Assembly (NCBI RefSeq): GCF_022201045.2
Contig: NC_068562.1
Coordinates: 372,001-436,000 of the forward strand
Reading direction: 5' to 3'
Length of the DNA: 64,000 nt
Source: Citrus sinensis
Taxonomy: Eukaryota; Streptophyta; Magnoliopsida; Sapindales; Rutaceae
Both the position numbers and the translations under genes were made by a program. The notes under the pieces were generated by a model. The model was not told the DNA's origin. It did no database searches and saw only the letters and a program-made list of their open reading frames with translations. Shown one piece after another: positions 48,711 through 61,059 of this stretch (positions are counted from its first letter, which is position 1; each line of letters begins with the position of its first letter).

Positions 48711-50305
48711 CAATCTTGATTATAAATGTTTTGTTGAATTAATTTGCAGTATTTGAGGTTGCCAAATTCTTCTTGTCATTGCTGGTCCTGCCGGTTGACA
48801 ATGCAAGTTTCAAAGGCATGCTTTGCTATGGTGAATTATATGTAATATGTGGGTTATACATCCCTCTTCCTATATTATTCTTTGTTTTTCTCTTAATAGA
48901 CAGCATTGCCAATTTGGAAGATGATAAGGATTAGTGCCTAACAAGGAAGAATTCCATTATTAAACTACGTTATGGGATGAATTTGTTTGTATCCTCTGTA
49001 AGTCATTTTTTGCAAAAAAAATTTCCACATATATTCTTCAATTACACAAAAAGGAAATATAAAGAAGAAGAGACAGATGGGGACGCGCGCATAAGTTCTT
49101 GTTTTATATAGTTTGATGCAAGTTTACTTGTAAATGAACTTTCATTAATCTCTCCAAAGATTCTTCTCAAGTAATGACCAGTGTAAGGAGTCTGTAACAC
49201 ACTTAACAATGAAGAATGCATTAGCAAAAGGAAGCAGTAAAAGCAGACTATAAATCCATGACAACATCCAAGCTAACTAATAATCACAGCTGAGACAAAC
49301 AGAGAACATAAAGTTTAAAACCTGGCAATACCCAAAAATGAAAATGTATGTAATTTGCGACTGCAATAAATAATGTACAGCCAAATGCATCCAAGCATTT
49401 TGCAATTTTAGGATGTTAAAAACAACATATTTATCAAAATAAAGTTAAATGATACCTTAACCATTCAACACAACAAAATCAACCATATAAGAGAATAATC
49501 TCATTTCTCATACAAAAGAATGGCTAAAGCTTGAGTACTGTTAGTCTGCTGCTACTAGTATACTAAGCAGCAAGAAGGGTAAATAAGGAACAGGGCACTT
49601 GATATAATATCTACATAGAAACAATCTGTGGATAATAATCATAAGCAAAAAGCAATCTATATGTCTATTTGAAAAAAAAAAAAAAAAATCACAGAATGTG
49701 ACATTGCTCTGGAATACTTAAAGAGAAAAAAAATCAAACAAGAAAAATTGTCAATCCAGAAGAATTGGAGCTGTGCTGAGAGTGGCTTATCAGTAATATT
49801 CTTTAAACAAACAAAACAAAACAAAAAAAGGCCACAGCATCCATCCTATCTCGGACCCAGATGATCCTTACTTGGTAGAGCAATTATCAAAATAAATACA
49901 ATTGATTTTACATGTAGGGAAATGAAATCTTTAGCTGGAAAAGGGTATGAAGACTACATATCCCCATCACAAACCACACTATACTCTTCATTATTAACAA
50001 GTAATTTCTTAAACTGGAAATTTCTCTTAGTATATAAAAGACTTTCATGATGTCTCCAATGTTCATTTCAGAAATGCATAAATCTCATATGAAGATGATG
50101 ATTTTTTTTTCATAAGATTAAAAATCAATAAATCACGTACTGTGTGAATAAAATTAAATTCTAAAACCATAGGGGAAAAAATCCACTTACAAAGATGGGA
50201 AAAAATCGAGGCTGTTCATCCCCAAAACTATTTTTATGTTCAACAACAAAACGAACAATCGCAGCAGCAGCAAATGAAACATTATCTTCATAAGTGAATG
50301 CAAAA
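48711..50305. other. Convergent intergenic region before the SAC7-like 3' end
   Basis: About 1.6 kb, AT-rich, with an A tract near 49672-49688 and AAAAC repeats near 49809-49830. The part just below 50306 is the SAC7-like 3' UTR. No gene is supported. Confidence 0.5.
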
Positions 50306-53300
50306 TCAACGTTGAGGCTTGTGTAGACGAGGCCGATTGCAAAATAACCGACCTTTAGCCCTCACAAATGCAGCTAGAGCAACACTTAGGCTTGCCCATA
50401 TGAATGAAAACAAAAGGTGTTTAAGATCATATCGAACTGCAGAGAACAATGAAAATAAAAATAGGAGTTAGTCTTCTTGGTGATACTCACTCTAGAGATG
50501 TAAACAAATGAGCTGTAGAGCTGTAAAATATACATCTGTTTGGACAAGCAAAACCAGACTCACCTTGCCTCAATGATAGGGTTGCAAAAAATAACCCAGT
50601 CAACACCAATGATAGAGCTAGTGGAAAAGACTGCAGAGAAGATGAAGAATATTTAGCAATTGCGTGCACAAGAAAATAACTGGAAATGTCTATAAATAAG
50701 CTATTTAAGTGAACATGTGAACCTATGTTTAACAATTAAACTTGTACTCACAGCCATAGCCTCAAGGCCAGCATTTTGAGATGGAGGGGCTATATCACGA
50801 CTGACAGAAACAATGTAGTGTCCTTGTAGGAGATCAATTGCATCCTGCACGTAAGAGCCATAAACATAAAGAAAGTCGGAATTGTTTTGTTTAGTCCAGA
50901 ATGTAGAAGTTCACTATCGTTTGTTTGTCAATACTTGAGTATCCAAGTTAAATGGCCAAAAAAAATATATATATTGAAGCATACTAGCCTGTTTTGTTCC
51001 GTCACAGAAGTTGTTCAAATAATAGCGTGCAAGGGCATTCCATCCATCATTAAGGATCCCTTGCATTGTCCGCTGGCCACATCTATAATCAAACCAACGG
51101 AAATTTAAAGCACAAAAGTTACAGAGCAGTTATTCAACCAAAAGTACAAGATCAACTGAGAAAATTAGAAAATTTATGGACACATTTTACAGATAACAAA
51201 TGTGTTTATTGAAACCAGGAACCAGATCTACATTATCTCTGCAGCACACAGGCACACAGACCAGATCTACATTATCTATGCAGCACATAGGCACACAGAT
51301 CTCAGAAGGGGTGTTTTGCATCTTCAAAGGAAATTAGCATTCTAACCACAGGAGTTAGATAGCAGCAAGCTGAATAAATTTAAATCATATACCAGCACAA
51401 AGGCATTAATGCTCAATATACAACCAAAATGCATCTCAAAAATAAGTCATAAAGCTTTCACCCATGTTCTTAAGACTAAGGTGACATCCACTAGTTAGAT
51501 AGCAGCAGGCTGAATAAATTTAAATCATATACCAGCACAAAGGCATTAATGCTCAATATACAACCAAAATGCATCTCAAAAATAAGTCATAAAGCTCTGA
51601 ATAAATTTAAATCATATACCAGCACAAAGGCATTAATGCTCAATATACAACCAAAATGCATCCCAAAAATAAGTCATAAAGCTTTCACCCATGTTCTTAA
51701 GACTAAGGTGACATCCACTACTCAATACACGCAGACAACAATTTGGAGTAATTCTATGTAGAAGTACCTGACAAAATCTCCTTTCAGAGCAGGAGTTCCA
51801 GAATATTGTAGGCTAATATCGTCCCCATGATTAGCCCATACTGAAAATAAAAATGCAAAATGTTAATAGTGCTAGGCAAATCACTAGTATAACAAGTTGT
51901 AAACATCCATTATAGCAACTAATTGGAATAAGAAAAATCAGTACACTCACATATTTTAAAGTTTTCATCAAAATTCAGATGACTGTTAATAGTTTCTTCA
52001 GCACCAAAAATGCCTATCCTTCTTAGTTGGACCTCCAACATATTTCGACCTATCATGCTCTGCAAATATAGGTTAGTATAGTGATAATGAGCAAATAGAA
52101 CTACAACCAGAAGGCATAAGTAATCCCATTATAACTTCTATCTATTCACACACGCTCATGTGTTTGCTGCCACCAGTCACTAATAGTAGAAGTAATCTGT
52201 AAGCTCCAAGGTCGCTGCGTATGCATCAGACTTAAAAGCTTGATAAAGAGAAGACAAATGACAGTGATCAGAAAAATTATATCTCTAATTAAAATCAACC
52301 TACCTGTGTAACGTTTGTACGGTCCAAGCAATCAATACAATTCGTCCTCACAACTCCATGTTGCTCCTTCATTTTCTCACCCTTTTCATTCAGCAAAAGA
52401 TACCTATTAATTTTAAACAAGGTTAAATGCAGAAACAAATAACTATTACAAACAATATTGGCAAATAAACTCTCAGTGAATAGATATCAGAGAAACATGA
52501 ATGTCTCAACAGGAAGAAATGAAACAAAAAATAACGGAGTGCGAGCACCAAAATTATACATTTAAAATTAGTGATGATCAGAAAGAAACCTACCCATTTT
52601 TCTCGAGAAAATCCTCAATTTGCTCAAAGAGGATAGAGAGACGCTCAAAATGAACGTGCCCGCAAATACGATGAAAATCAAAGTGGAGATATCTACAGTA
52701 CCAGTAGGTGTTTGCATTAGATGAAAGAAATTTTATTTAAAGAAAAAGGTTAGAAGGAAGGCACTCTACCTTACATCATCACTAGCAACATTTTGCATTG
52801 CATTTCCAAAGTTTTCACACAAGCGTCCCTCACCGCCATGCTGATAAGAGCAAGTGGCACAATAATGATGAATAGCTCAGTTGGTACTGCAAATATGCAT
52901 GCAGATACAACAGATAAAAGTGCATGGGCTGCACAGCGCATGTTTCCTATAAGCTTTTAATTTGATATCTTGCCACATAATAAATGCTCACTTAGTAATT
53001 GGGTGGGTGCATATCAGCAGGTAGTAAGATTTACAAATATCAGGTAAGCCCCTAAAGTTACAACATAGAGAGAAGAATATGCACCTTGTTGACAAGATCA
53101 ACAGCCAAAACATTGCCATATTTTTTTCTTAAATCAAGAAAATGTCGCTCTACTACTCGAGGCTGCACGATATAGAGTACATCAAAACTTATTCCAAGCA
53201 GAAAGGTTTAGTATGGTACAAAACAATGCAATACAAATAACAAATAGTACTCACAGCTTCCTCAGCTCTCAAAATCTCAAATTTAGGCTTATATGTCAAA

Positions 53301-55271
53301 TCAACAGTTTGCTCCCAGAGAAATGGAATCGACCCTCGAACCTGCAAAATGAAATAAAAATAATAAATAAAATGAGACAGTGATGATGAAGATCTATATG
53401 AGTATAATGCACAGTTGAAGGGTTCATAAAAAGGTAACCTGAACAAATGATGCCATAAACCCATTCATCTGTACAACCTGTTCAGTCTCCACAAAGTTAG
53501 CAACATACCCATCAGAATCAGCACCTCTTCTCCACATCCGTGTCCCTGATTTTCAAATTACTCTTTAACTGTGTTAGAATGAAAATATAAACCCAATTCT
53601 TGATGCTAAAGTTAAAAGCACTAGACAATTAAATGGTAATATATTGGGGCAACAAGGCAGCATGAGGCTATATGCTTTCACCTCAGTCAATTCCTCCACT
53701 AAACAGTATATCAATAAACAAATATTTTTAAAGAAAGAAGGACAAAAATATAAAGTAAACATATCAGAGCAAGAGGTTATTAGAACTGAAGATGCCATTC
53801 TAGCTTTCAATACCATTTCTCCTAGTGCATCTCCTGGCGATCAGAGTAACATCAATAATGTCTCTTCCAACGGCAGTTTGAAAATGATGAAAACCTAGTG
53901 ATCGGTTAAGGAAGCACCTCAAGTAGAAAGACAATCAGGGGGAAAAGCAGAACACAATGTCCATGCAATAGCAGAACAAAAAATATATATTTCCATCTCA
54001 CAGGGGCAGAAGGCTGAAGCAAGTAATGTCATAAGGATACTCCCTTGTATAACAGGTAGTAAGAAAGGATCAAGCTGCAGGAGGATGCATAAGAAATGAT
54101 TAGCAATTCTAAATGCAGATGTTCAAAGAAAGTACGAAATAAGCAAGTTAAAATAGAAACAACATAGGCAACACAATCTCACCTTGTTATCTATGAGCGC
54201 TTCCATCAAATAATTGTTCCAGAGAAATCTAGGTTCCGCCTGTAGCAGATAATAGCAACATAAACAAAAGTTCTAGTTTTCTACACATCAATCACAAGGA
54301 GACATTGGCGAAACTTGAACATCTCAAACATGGAGATTTATAACCATAGGTATCGGCAAAAATGAAAAAGGAAAAAAGAAAAAAAAAAAAAAAAGGCCCC
54401 AAACAACAAAGCTTACCTGTCTCCAAAGAGGAAGCAATTTAGATTCATCACCCAAAGTATTCAATCGCTGTACACTGTAACATCAACACAATGATCAAAA
54501 TCTAAATAGAGAGCGAAAAGTATTCCATAAATGCAGAAAAACAGTTCACCTGAGTGTTAAATTGGTGTCGTATGAGAAATACAGACCAGGAGTCCTCTCA
54601 GCAAGCTTTAGCAGACGAGAAAACTCGGCCTCCACCTTTTTCTGCCAAATTTTTAGCATCCGAAATTCAAGAAATTTTCTAATTGGGATACACACAAAGG
54701 CCAGAGTAAATCAGCAGCAGCAGTAAACTGACCTGTTCTGCAGAGGAATTATTAAGAGAATGATCGCATGGAAGAATCTTCAAAGATGCAACTTTATAGA
54801 TAGGATGCCCCAAATACGATCCAACACATTCACGCTCCGTTATTACTATCAAATACGACCCTAATAACATACATACATACAAACAAACAAACAATCAAAG
54901 CTTAATAATAATTACACTTACACATCAAATTGTCCTCCTTTTCACATAAAAAATTAAAATAAATGAATAAATCTTAAAATCAACAGAACGATACACAAAA
55001 AATGTGTATATATATATATATATATAAACAAAAATAAACCTGCCAAAAGCTTAAGCACGCCAACGACGCCAAAAATAGTGCGAATTTTAGGAACTCGAAG
55101 GATAGAACATTCAGGAACTTCATGAATCAGATTCATGGAGCCATCGGCGCGGCTGATTGCCAAAGCCGAGCCGCTGGAGCCGTCGGTGGGCTCCACGATG
55201 AACTGATCCGGAAACTCCCATAGTCGCATACGAGTATACAGCTTCTGTCCCGACTCTGCCCTCTCCATCAT
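50306..55271 (-). CDS. SAC7: SAC-domain phosphoinositide phosphatase, SAC7/RHD4-like
   Basis: Nineteen minus-strand exons close at 596 residues, matching the SAC6/7/8 group: 55040-55271, 54733-54860, 54550-54641, 54417-54474, 54183-54239, 54041-54074, 53814-53894, 53439-53545, 53255-53341, 53085-53162, 52770-52840, 52594-52692, 52304-52403, 51951-52059, 51768-51840, 50989-51082, 50752-50844, 50564-50630, 50306-50436. The SAC domain fills most of the protein. The catalytic CX5R motif is CIDCLDR at residues 397-403 inside [15 protein letters not shown]. Two membrane segments follow, at about 534-550 and 560-577, then a short basic tail. The family removes phosphate from PI4P on ER or Golgi-derived membranes and supports polar traffic, for example in root hairs. 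The paralog choice (SAC6, 7 or 8) is uncertain. The intron between exons 16 and 17 has a GC donor; the intron between exons 15 and 16 has tandem repeats. Confidence 0.93.
50845..50988 (-). other. GC-AG intron (SAC7-like intron 16)
   Basis: On the minus strand the donor is CAG|GCTAGT and the acceptor GTGCAG|GATGCA. It continues GTKQ into [17 protein letters not shown], strongly conserved in SAC proteins; the GT four bases further in would bring a stop codon into frame. Confidence 0.85.
51354..51720. repeat. Tandem repeat array in SAC7-like intron 15
   Basis: Copy 1 starts near 51354 and copy 2 near 51494 (period 140 bases). A third, partial copy starts near 51597 (87 bases after the matching point, 51510) and runs through the same 3' part to about 51720. 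The units share CCAGCACAAAGGCATTAATG and AAAATAAGTCATAAAGCT. Copies differ at very few positions, so the duplication looks recent. A smaller direct repeat (CAGATCTACATTATCT) lies at 51223-51277. Confidence 0.85.
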
Positions 55272-56754
55272 TATTTATCGCAAATCTAATTCAGTAGAAA
55301 AACAAAATCTGACATTTAATTCGTTCAGTTTGTCTTAACTTTCACTTTCTCGTGCAATCAAACAGCTGCTGTTTTGTTACGTGAACGGAGATCGCGAATT
55401 CTTTAGAATGAGATCTGCTCAAGGCTGTTGTTTGTGTTTTTGTGTGCGTGTGTGGGTGCTATTTTCAAACTGTAACGAGAACTTTGGGCGGAATATTATT
55501 TTTCAACCGATTTACTGAAACTTTGCAGGACGACTTTGCCCGCGTCAAGGGTTCAGTAATTTATACGTGGCACCCATTTACTGGTTGTTATTTTTAGTGT
55601 GCGTCTATATAAAAATGTGATAGTAATTTTATTATATTAATCGAAAACATATATAATGATTAATCGTACATAGAGCAAAAATGAAGCGTGTTTTATCTGA
55701 CGAACGAGAGACGTGGCCTGCACAAAACGGACAGTAAATTAACCTTCACTGCTGGTACGTGGTAGCAGTACACAGCACAACTGATGACAAACATCAAGAA
55801 TAATAAAATAATATTACACATATTAGTGGCCACGAAACCAACATTAATTATAGTTAGAAGTGACAAAGAAGTTGCATATATGTGCAAACAACAAATGTAT
55901 AAATTTTTTTAGTAATTTGATCTAATAATATGTATGATGATCGAACAAGTAAGTAAATTTTGTAAGAAGTGATTGATCATAAAAACAAAATAATATTTAA
56001 TTTGTTAATAAATTAATCAGGCAATACTCATGAGTAGGGGAGTTCAAATAAAAACGTCGTCCATTAGTTAGCATACAATCGGTTCCTTAATTCAACCCCA
56101 GATGGCCAGATATAGCAGATGCGGTCAGGTCAGGAGCAAGATTCATATATAAGAGCGTGAAGTTGGGGCGGCTCACCCTCAACGTAGATGCCCCGGTCGC
56201 TTCTGCCACCGTGGACCTGAAACTTTTGCCACTTTTTAAGGTAACAAGCCGTTGGCCTTTCTGGAGTTACATGTGACTGCATCTGCTTGATGATGACGCA
56301 CCATCATCATCGAGTCCTGAGATGATTGATAATGACGTAACTCGTAAGAGTAAGTTTTTTGAATCCATGTAATGAAAAGAGACGGGCCATGCAAGAAACT
56401 GAACAACTAAACCTCGTCAAAAGACATGCATGGAATCTCTTGCTGTTTGAAAGCGCGAATTAACAAACACGCACTTGATGTAGGTGAAAAAAAAAAAAAA
56501 AAAAAGAGCAGCAAAAACGCAAAGCATTTAACTTAACCTGCCTACCTTTATTTATATTTATATATATATATATATATATAATAAATCAATCATTACAAGC
56601 CCAGAGTACATCTCATCTCATTCAGTTCAATACTGTTCGGAAACAGAAACTATATAATAGAATTAAAGGCAGTCCACAAATAAAAATAAACTTAAAAATA
56701 TGTAGTAAAAACGACCGCGGCATGCAGCAACTTCAACCTCAATGATCCCCAGCA
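55272..56754. other. Intergenic between SAC7-like promoter and zinc finger 3' end
   Basis: About 1.5 kb. The left part holds the SAC7-like 5' UTR and promoter; the right part is the zinc finger 3' UTR. It has an A tract near 56489-56505 and a (TA)n run at about 56558-56581. No gene was seen. Confidence 0.5.
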
Positions 56755-57591
56755 TCAATTCTTATCTCCTTGGTCTCCGCCGTTCTTGGGAGGCTTATTG
56801 AGATCAAGCCTGTCACTGCCCGAGGACGGGGAAGATGGTTGAGCAGCAGGTTGATCAGGTTCAGCAGATGGAGAAGGAGAAGGACTTATTGGGAGTTGTG
56901 GCTCGTTCAGATCAATGTGAGGACGAGGACGAGGGACAGAGGACGAAGCGGCAGCAGTGTCTTGACCAGTAGTAGACCTACTTAGAACCTCTTGAGCAAT
57001 GTTGAGAAGAGTTGGAGCCAACTCCTCCTGCAAAGCTTGCTGTTCCCTTTCGGGTGAGCCCGGCGGAGTGAAAACCGGGGGAGGAAAGGCGCCAGACCTG
57101 GCACGCTCCTCCCCGACCTTGTGAGCACGCATATGTCCAAAAACAGCCTTCCATGACTGGAAAGCCCTATTACATACATAACAAACGGGTGGGCCCCTCG
57201 GAACTTCAACCAACTCTGCTCTCCTCTTCTGCCTCCTCTCCCCAGCGGCGGCGGCGGCGGCTTCACTACTGGACCCACCAGCCTCACCACGGTCTCTTTT
57301 CCTGGAGGAGGAGGTGCCTTCACCAGGGACAATAGTAGTAATGGTACCAGTACTTGCGACAACAGCAGGAGGGGGAGCAGACACTCCACCTTCTTCTGGC
57401 CTCGTTTGAGTACCAGTAACAGCAACGGTAACTGTATCCGGCCCTCCTTCGACTTGGACTTCCTGTGGTTGTGGTGGAGGAACATTACTCTCTGCGGCTG
57501 GAGAAGGGGATCGAGATGCACTGCCTTGGCCAGTTTCCTGCCTTTGGGAGGTGCCTTGCTGCTTCTCTGGGGATTTCCCTGGGCTGGCCAT
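56755..57591 (-). CDS. Single C2H2 zinc finger protein with two DLNxxP-type EAR motifs
   Basis: An intronless frame of 278 residues from the ATG at 57591. The N-terminal third is Pro/Ser/Gln/Thr-rich and disordered. Basic clusters SRKRDRG (about 96-102) and RRQKRR (119-124) look like nuclear signals. One C2H2 finger uses Cys137, Cys140, His153 and His157, with QSWKAVFGHM where most plant fingers have QALGGH. Two repression motifs follow: DLNEP at 227-231 and LDLNKP at 262-267, near the C-terminus. This layout points to a nuclear transcriptional repressor acting through TOPLESS-type corepressors; that is inferred from the motifs. Codons are GC-rich compared with the neighbourhood. The upstream open frame to 57684 starts with TTG and is taken as 5' UTR. 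Confidence 0.9.
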   Translation of the reverse strand: MASPGKSPEKQQGTSQRQETGQGSASRSPSPAAESNVPPPQPQEVQVEGGPDTVTVAVTGTQTRPEEGGVSAPPPAVVASTGTITTIVPGEGTSSSRKRDRGEAGGSSSEAAAAAAGERRQKRRAELVEVPRGPPVCYVCNRAFQSWKAVFGHMRAHKVGEERARSGAFPPPVFTPPGSPEREQQALQEELAPTLLNIAQEVLSRSTTGQDTAAASSSVPRPRPHIDLNEPQLPISPSPSPSAEPDQPAAQPSSPSSGSDRLDLNKPPKNGGDQGDKN

Positions 57592-57700
57592 GTGAGCTTC
57601 GAGAAATGGAATCGAAAGATGATGTACGCAACTGTGGAAGACTGTGGATTCGATGACTGTGTGTGCTGCAGGGTTCAAGAACAACCCCCCTGAGGGACAC

Positions 57701-57707
57701 TTATATA
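57701..57707 (-). promoter_or_regulatory. TATA box of the zinc finger gene
   Basis: TATATAA on the minus strand about 110 bases before the ATG at 57591. That places a start of transcription near 57670-57680 and leaves a short 5' UTR. Confidence 0.6.
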
Positions 57708-59415
57708 ATGCACGAATCGTTATGAATCACGACGGTTATGTTCGGTTAACCGTGGAATTTTTCGCTTATTTGAAATGGTACGACCTTTCAGCTTTAGCCC
57801 TAACGTGCCAAATTATTTTGAGATTAGAGTGACAAGTATTGCAACCCTTCACGTAAAAAGTTTACAAATTCGTGTGATTAGTTTCCAAGAGATGCATTTC
57901 TTGGACTGCTTCGACGTAAATTTGATTCATACGTATGTTACCGAAATTTGACATTTTGCTTCTATTATTGTTATTATAATTACTACTACTACTACTTTGA
58001 TATTCAACATAGAACATATACTGCAAATCCTCTTTGCAGTGACACTCTATGTAGAAAAAAACTTCTATCTTAACATCTACTTGGATCAATTATAAATAAA
58101 AATAAACTTCACATTATAACAAATTATAATTTCTTTAAATCTTGTCTGAAGAAATTTGTCACCATATAATTATAATTATCTTTATATTGCAAATAATATA
58201 CTGTTTTTTTGAAATTATGTGTCTATCTCTATTATCACTGTCTATATATACATTAGATTTAACATGCTCTATTAATTAATTATAAATACAGTGCATATTT
58301 TAATTCCATATCGCTTGCAAGAAGAATATGAAGTTGAAACAATAATTTTTGTAACTACATCTCTATTAAGTTATAATCTCTTCATAGTAATAAATTTGGT
58401 TTAGTCTTAACATTATAACTATAGAGATGTTCTACTATACATATAATAAGAATACACCTTGAATGATGTATCCTTTAGATTGTATCATTTCATCGAGGTT
58501 TTTTAAGCTGCCATATATACATATAGCCTGTATATATAGCTTATATAATTAATTTTATATTTTAATTAACTTTTTTAAACTTTTATCGATTATTTCGAGC
58601 GAAAAGAAAAAAAGTGAATTAACAACCACACGGACGCCTTCTGTTGAGCAATGTTTGCAACTCTTCATGCAAAAATAATGTTTTCGAGTTGTATGTATCA
58701 GTTCCAAGAGACACATTTGTTGGACATCTTTCGACTAGTCACTAAAGATAGTATTGTCTGGTTTCACCCAAATTGAAATTATACGTGCATAACTGCGTAT
58801 GTGCCCTACTAACATTTAGTTTCGATCCGTTTATAATTTGAACTTTCTTACTTAATTTTGAATGGATAATTTGAACTTTAGAAGAAAAAGAAGGACCAAA
58901 ATATATATATATAATATGCACACACACACACACACACCATATGCACATCTAAAATTTATATCTCATTCTCATTTCATTTTTGTTTTTGGAAAACTTATAC
59001 CCATTAATTAGAAAACAGTCGCTGCAAAGTGAAATCTGGATTAGAGATGATACGAGCGTGATGTATAATATTTGCCGATAATGGTATGAGTTAAGTTAAT
59101 TGCTGGATGATCGATCGATGTTAGAACAAGCCGATACACACATACACAGAGAGATATGCTTTGGGGAAAAGTTTTTTTCAAAAAGAAAATAAAAGAAAAA
59201 GTCAATGTATGCACCGCATTAAAAAAATTAAATTAAATTGGTTTAAAAAATAAGTCCTATAAACGTGTCCTAATAAATTTTTTAATAGATAATAATCAAG
59301 TTTATTACGACTCTACGCCATCTTGTCTAAGCTCAAATTGTTCTCACTCGACTAAGTTTGATGGCTTCAAAGGCGTCTTCAAGTATATAAGAGACCTATG
59401 CTTCATCAACCTAAG
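57708..59415. other. AT-rich intergenic region upstream of the zinc finger gene
   Basis: Promoter side of the zinc finger gene, then AT-rich sequence with a (CA)n/(TG)n run at about 58917-58937. Two stretches are alike: 57841-57911 and 58650-58720 share the arrangement GCAA(C)CCTTCA(C/T)..AAA, TTTCCAAGAGA.GCAT or CAGTTCCAAGAGACACATTTGTTGGAC, hinting at an old duplication. No gene. Confidence 0.4.
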
Positions 59416-59423
59416 AATTGCAA

Positions 59424-59972
59424 TTAGGGTGGGTAAAAAATTACAGATCAGGTTTGAAGGTTTTGAGACAAGGGTTTAAGGGAAAAAAAAACAAAAGGGG
59501 GGGCCAGGCTCGGCCCTTTTTTTAAATATATATATATATATATATAACTAAGATAATAAATTAAAATTAAAAAAATTAATAGAAAAAAACTTAACTCCCT
59601 AATTGATAAATCAATAATGATTTTAAAAAACCTAAAACTGTAATACTAAACTCTCTTTTAACCTTTAATTAATTAAAATGGTGATTGAATTAGAGATTTT
59701 AATATTAACAAAATTAAATCTCTAAGTTTTTATTTACTTCATTTTATTTATTATTTTATTTTAAAATATATATTTTCTTTAATTCAATGTTAATTATAAC
59801 AATTTATTGATTATTAATTCATTTCAAATTTACAATAATTTAAAAAATTAAAAAATAAGTGAAAGTCGAAATCAGACCTAAATCCGTAATAAGCCCAACC
59901 TTTATGCTTTCCCTAAAATGAGCTTATTTCAACTTTAAAAAATCCAACCTAATCCCACATTTTACCATCTTT
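59424..59972. mobile_element. hAT-like MITE candidate (about 549 bases)
   Basis: Flanked by a perfect 8-base direct repeat AATTGCAA at 59416-59423 and 59973-59980. The left end reads TTAGGGTGGGTAAAAAATTA; the right end, reverse complemented, reads AAAGATGGTAAAATG. The inverse match is imperfect (AGGGTGGGTAAAA against AGATGGTAAAA). The inside is AT-rich, with a GGCTCGGCCC patch near 59508. No coding frame, so non-autonomous if real. Confidence 0.45.
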
Positions 59973-59980
59973 AATTGCAA

Positions 59981-61051
59981 CTAATGATAATATGTAATTT
60001 AGCCACACCCTTAATAATTTTCAATTGTTTGATGTTTCTTTAAGTATTGTGGTTATTGAACGTAAAGAAGTCTCATAAAAAAATTTCAATTAAGGCCTCG
60101 CAATACTCCAGAGACGGATCTTATAGGCTTTAACCTCTTAAACTGTAGACATCACGTCATACAAAATCCTTAAATTGATAGATACAATTCATACTCAAGA
60201 TTAGGATTGTTACACCATGTCATTTATGTTCTTTAAGTATAAACGACATGACAGGCCAAAAATTTGTTTTCTCTTCTGTTTTCATTTTTATTTGGTTGGG
60301 CAGAGAACACCTTTTAAACTTTTATCAAAAGAACGGATGCACCCCCCCTCCCTCACACTTACATTTTGAAAAGGACGTTAAATCCGTTGTTATTTTTACA
60401 TCAAGTACAGTCCTCGCCTCCTCCATTTGACTTGTAAAATAACTATTTTGTCCTCAACAACAAAAATTTGACTTTAATTGTCAAATTTTTTTCCCGCCAT
60501 CATGCCCATTTTTGCTGATAGTACTTTGCAATGACAACATAATTACATAAAATACGTTATAATCAATTAAAAAAATTAAAAGAAAAGTATGCGCATAAAT
60601 TCCAAATTTCATGCTCTATAATAGGAATGGTAAATTGATGGGTCGGGCTGGGCTTTTCTAAGCAAAGGCCCAAACCCATGTTAAGGAAAATATAAGGATG
60701 GGTTCTAAGCTTTCGCATATTTTTTAATTATTTTTTAAATTATTGTAAACTTGTCATGAAGTAATAATCAAGAAGTTGTTATAACCAACAGTAAAAAAAA
60801 AATTTCAAAACTAAAACAATAAATAAAAAAAGAAGCAAATAAAATTTTACATATTTAATTTTATTACTGAATTGTTCAATTCAAACACCCTCTTAATTAA
60901 TTAATTAATTAAGGCTTAAGAGAGACTTTAGTATTATAATTTTAAGTTTTTTCAATCATTATTTATGAATTAGATATTTAAGTTTTTTTTTAGTTTTTAT
61001 TATTTTTCAAATTTTAATTTATAAATTTATATTTTAAAAAAATAGAGACCG
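59981..61051. other. AT-rich intergenic sequence between the two transposon candidates
   Basis: No gene. A hAT-style start (TAGGAATGGTAAATTGATGG then GTCGGGCTGGGC) occurs at about 60623, but no partner end or target duplication was found. Confidence 0.4.
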
Positions 61052-61059
61052 GTCCTGGC

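Noticed and set aside
51549-51761. Plus-strand ORF with repeated [15 protein letters not shown] units
   Set aside because: It is produced by the tandem repeat in a SAC7-like intron on the opposite strand; no independent support.
60620-60720. Third hAT-like start (TAGGAATGGTAAATTGATGG)
   Set aside because: No matching inverted end and no target duplication; kept only as a hint of nested repeats.
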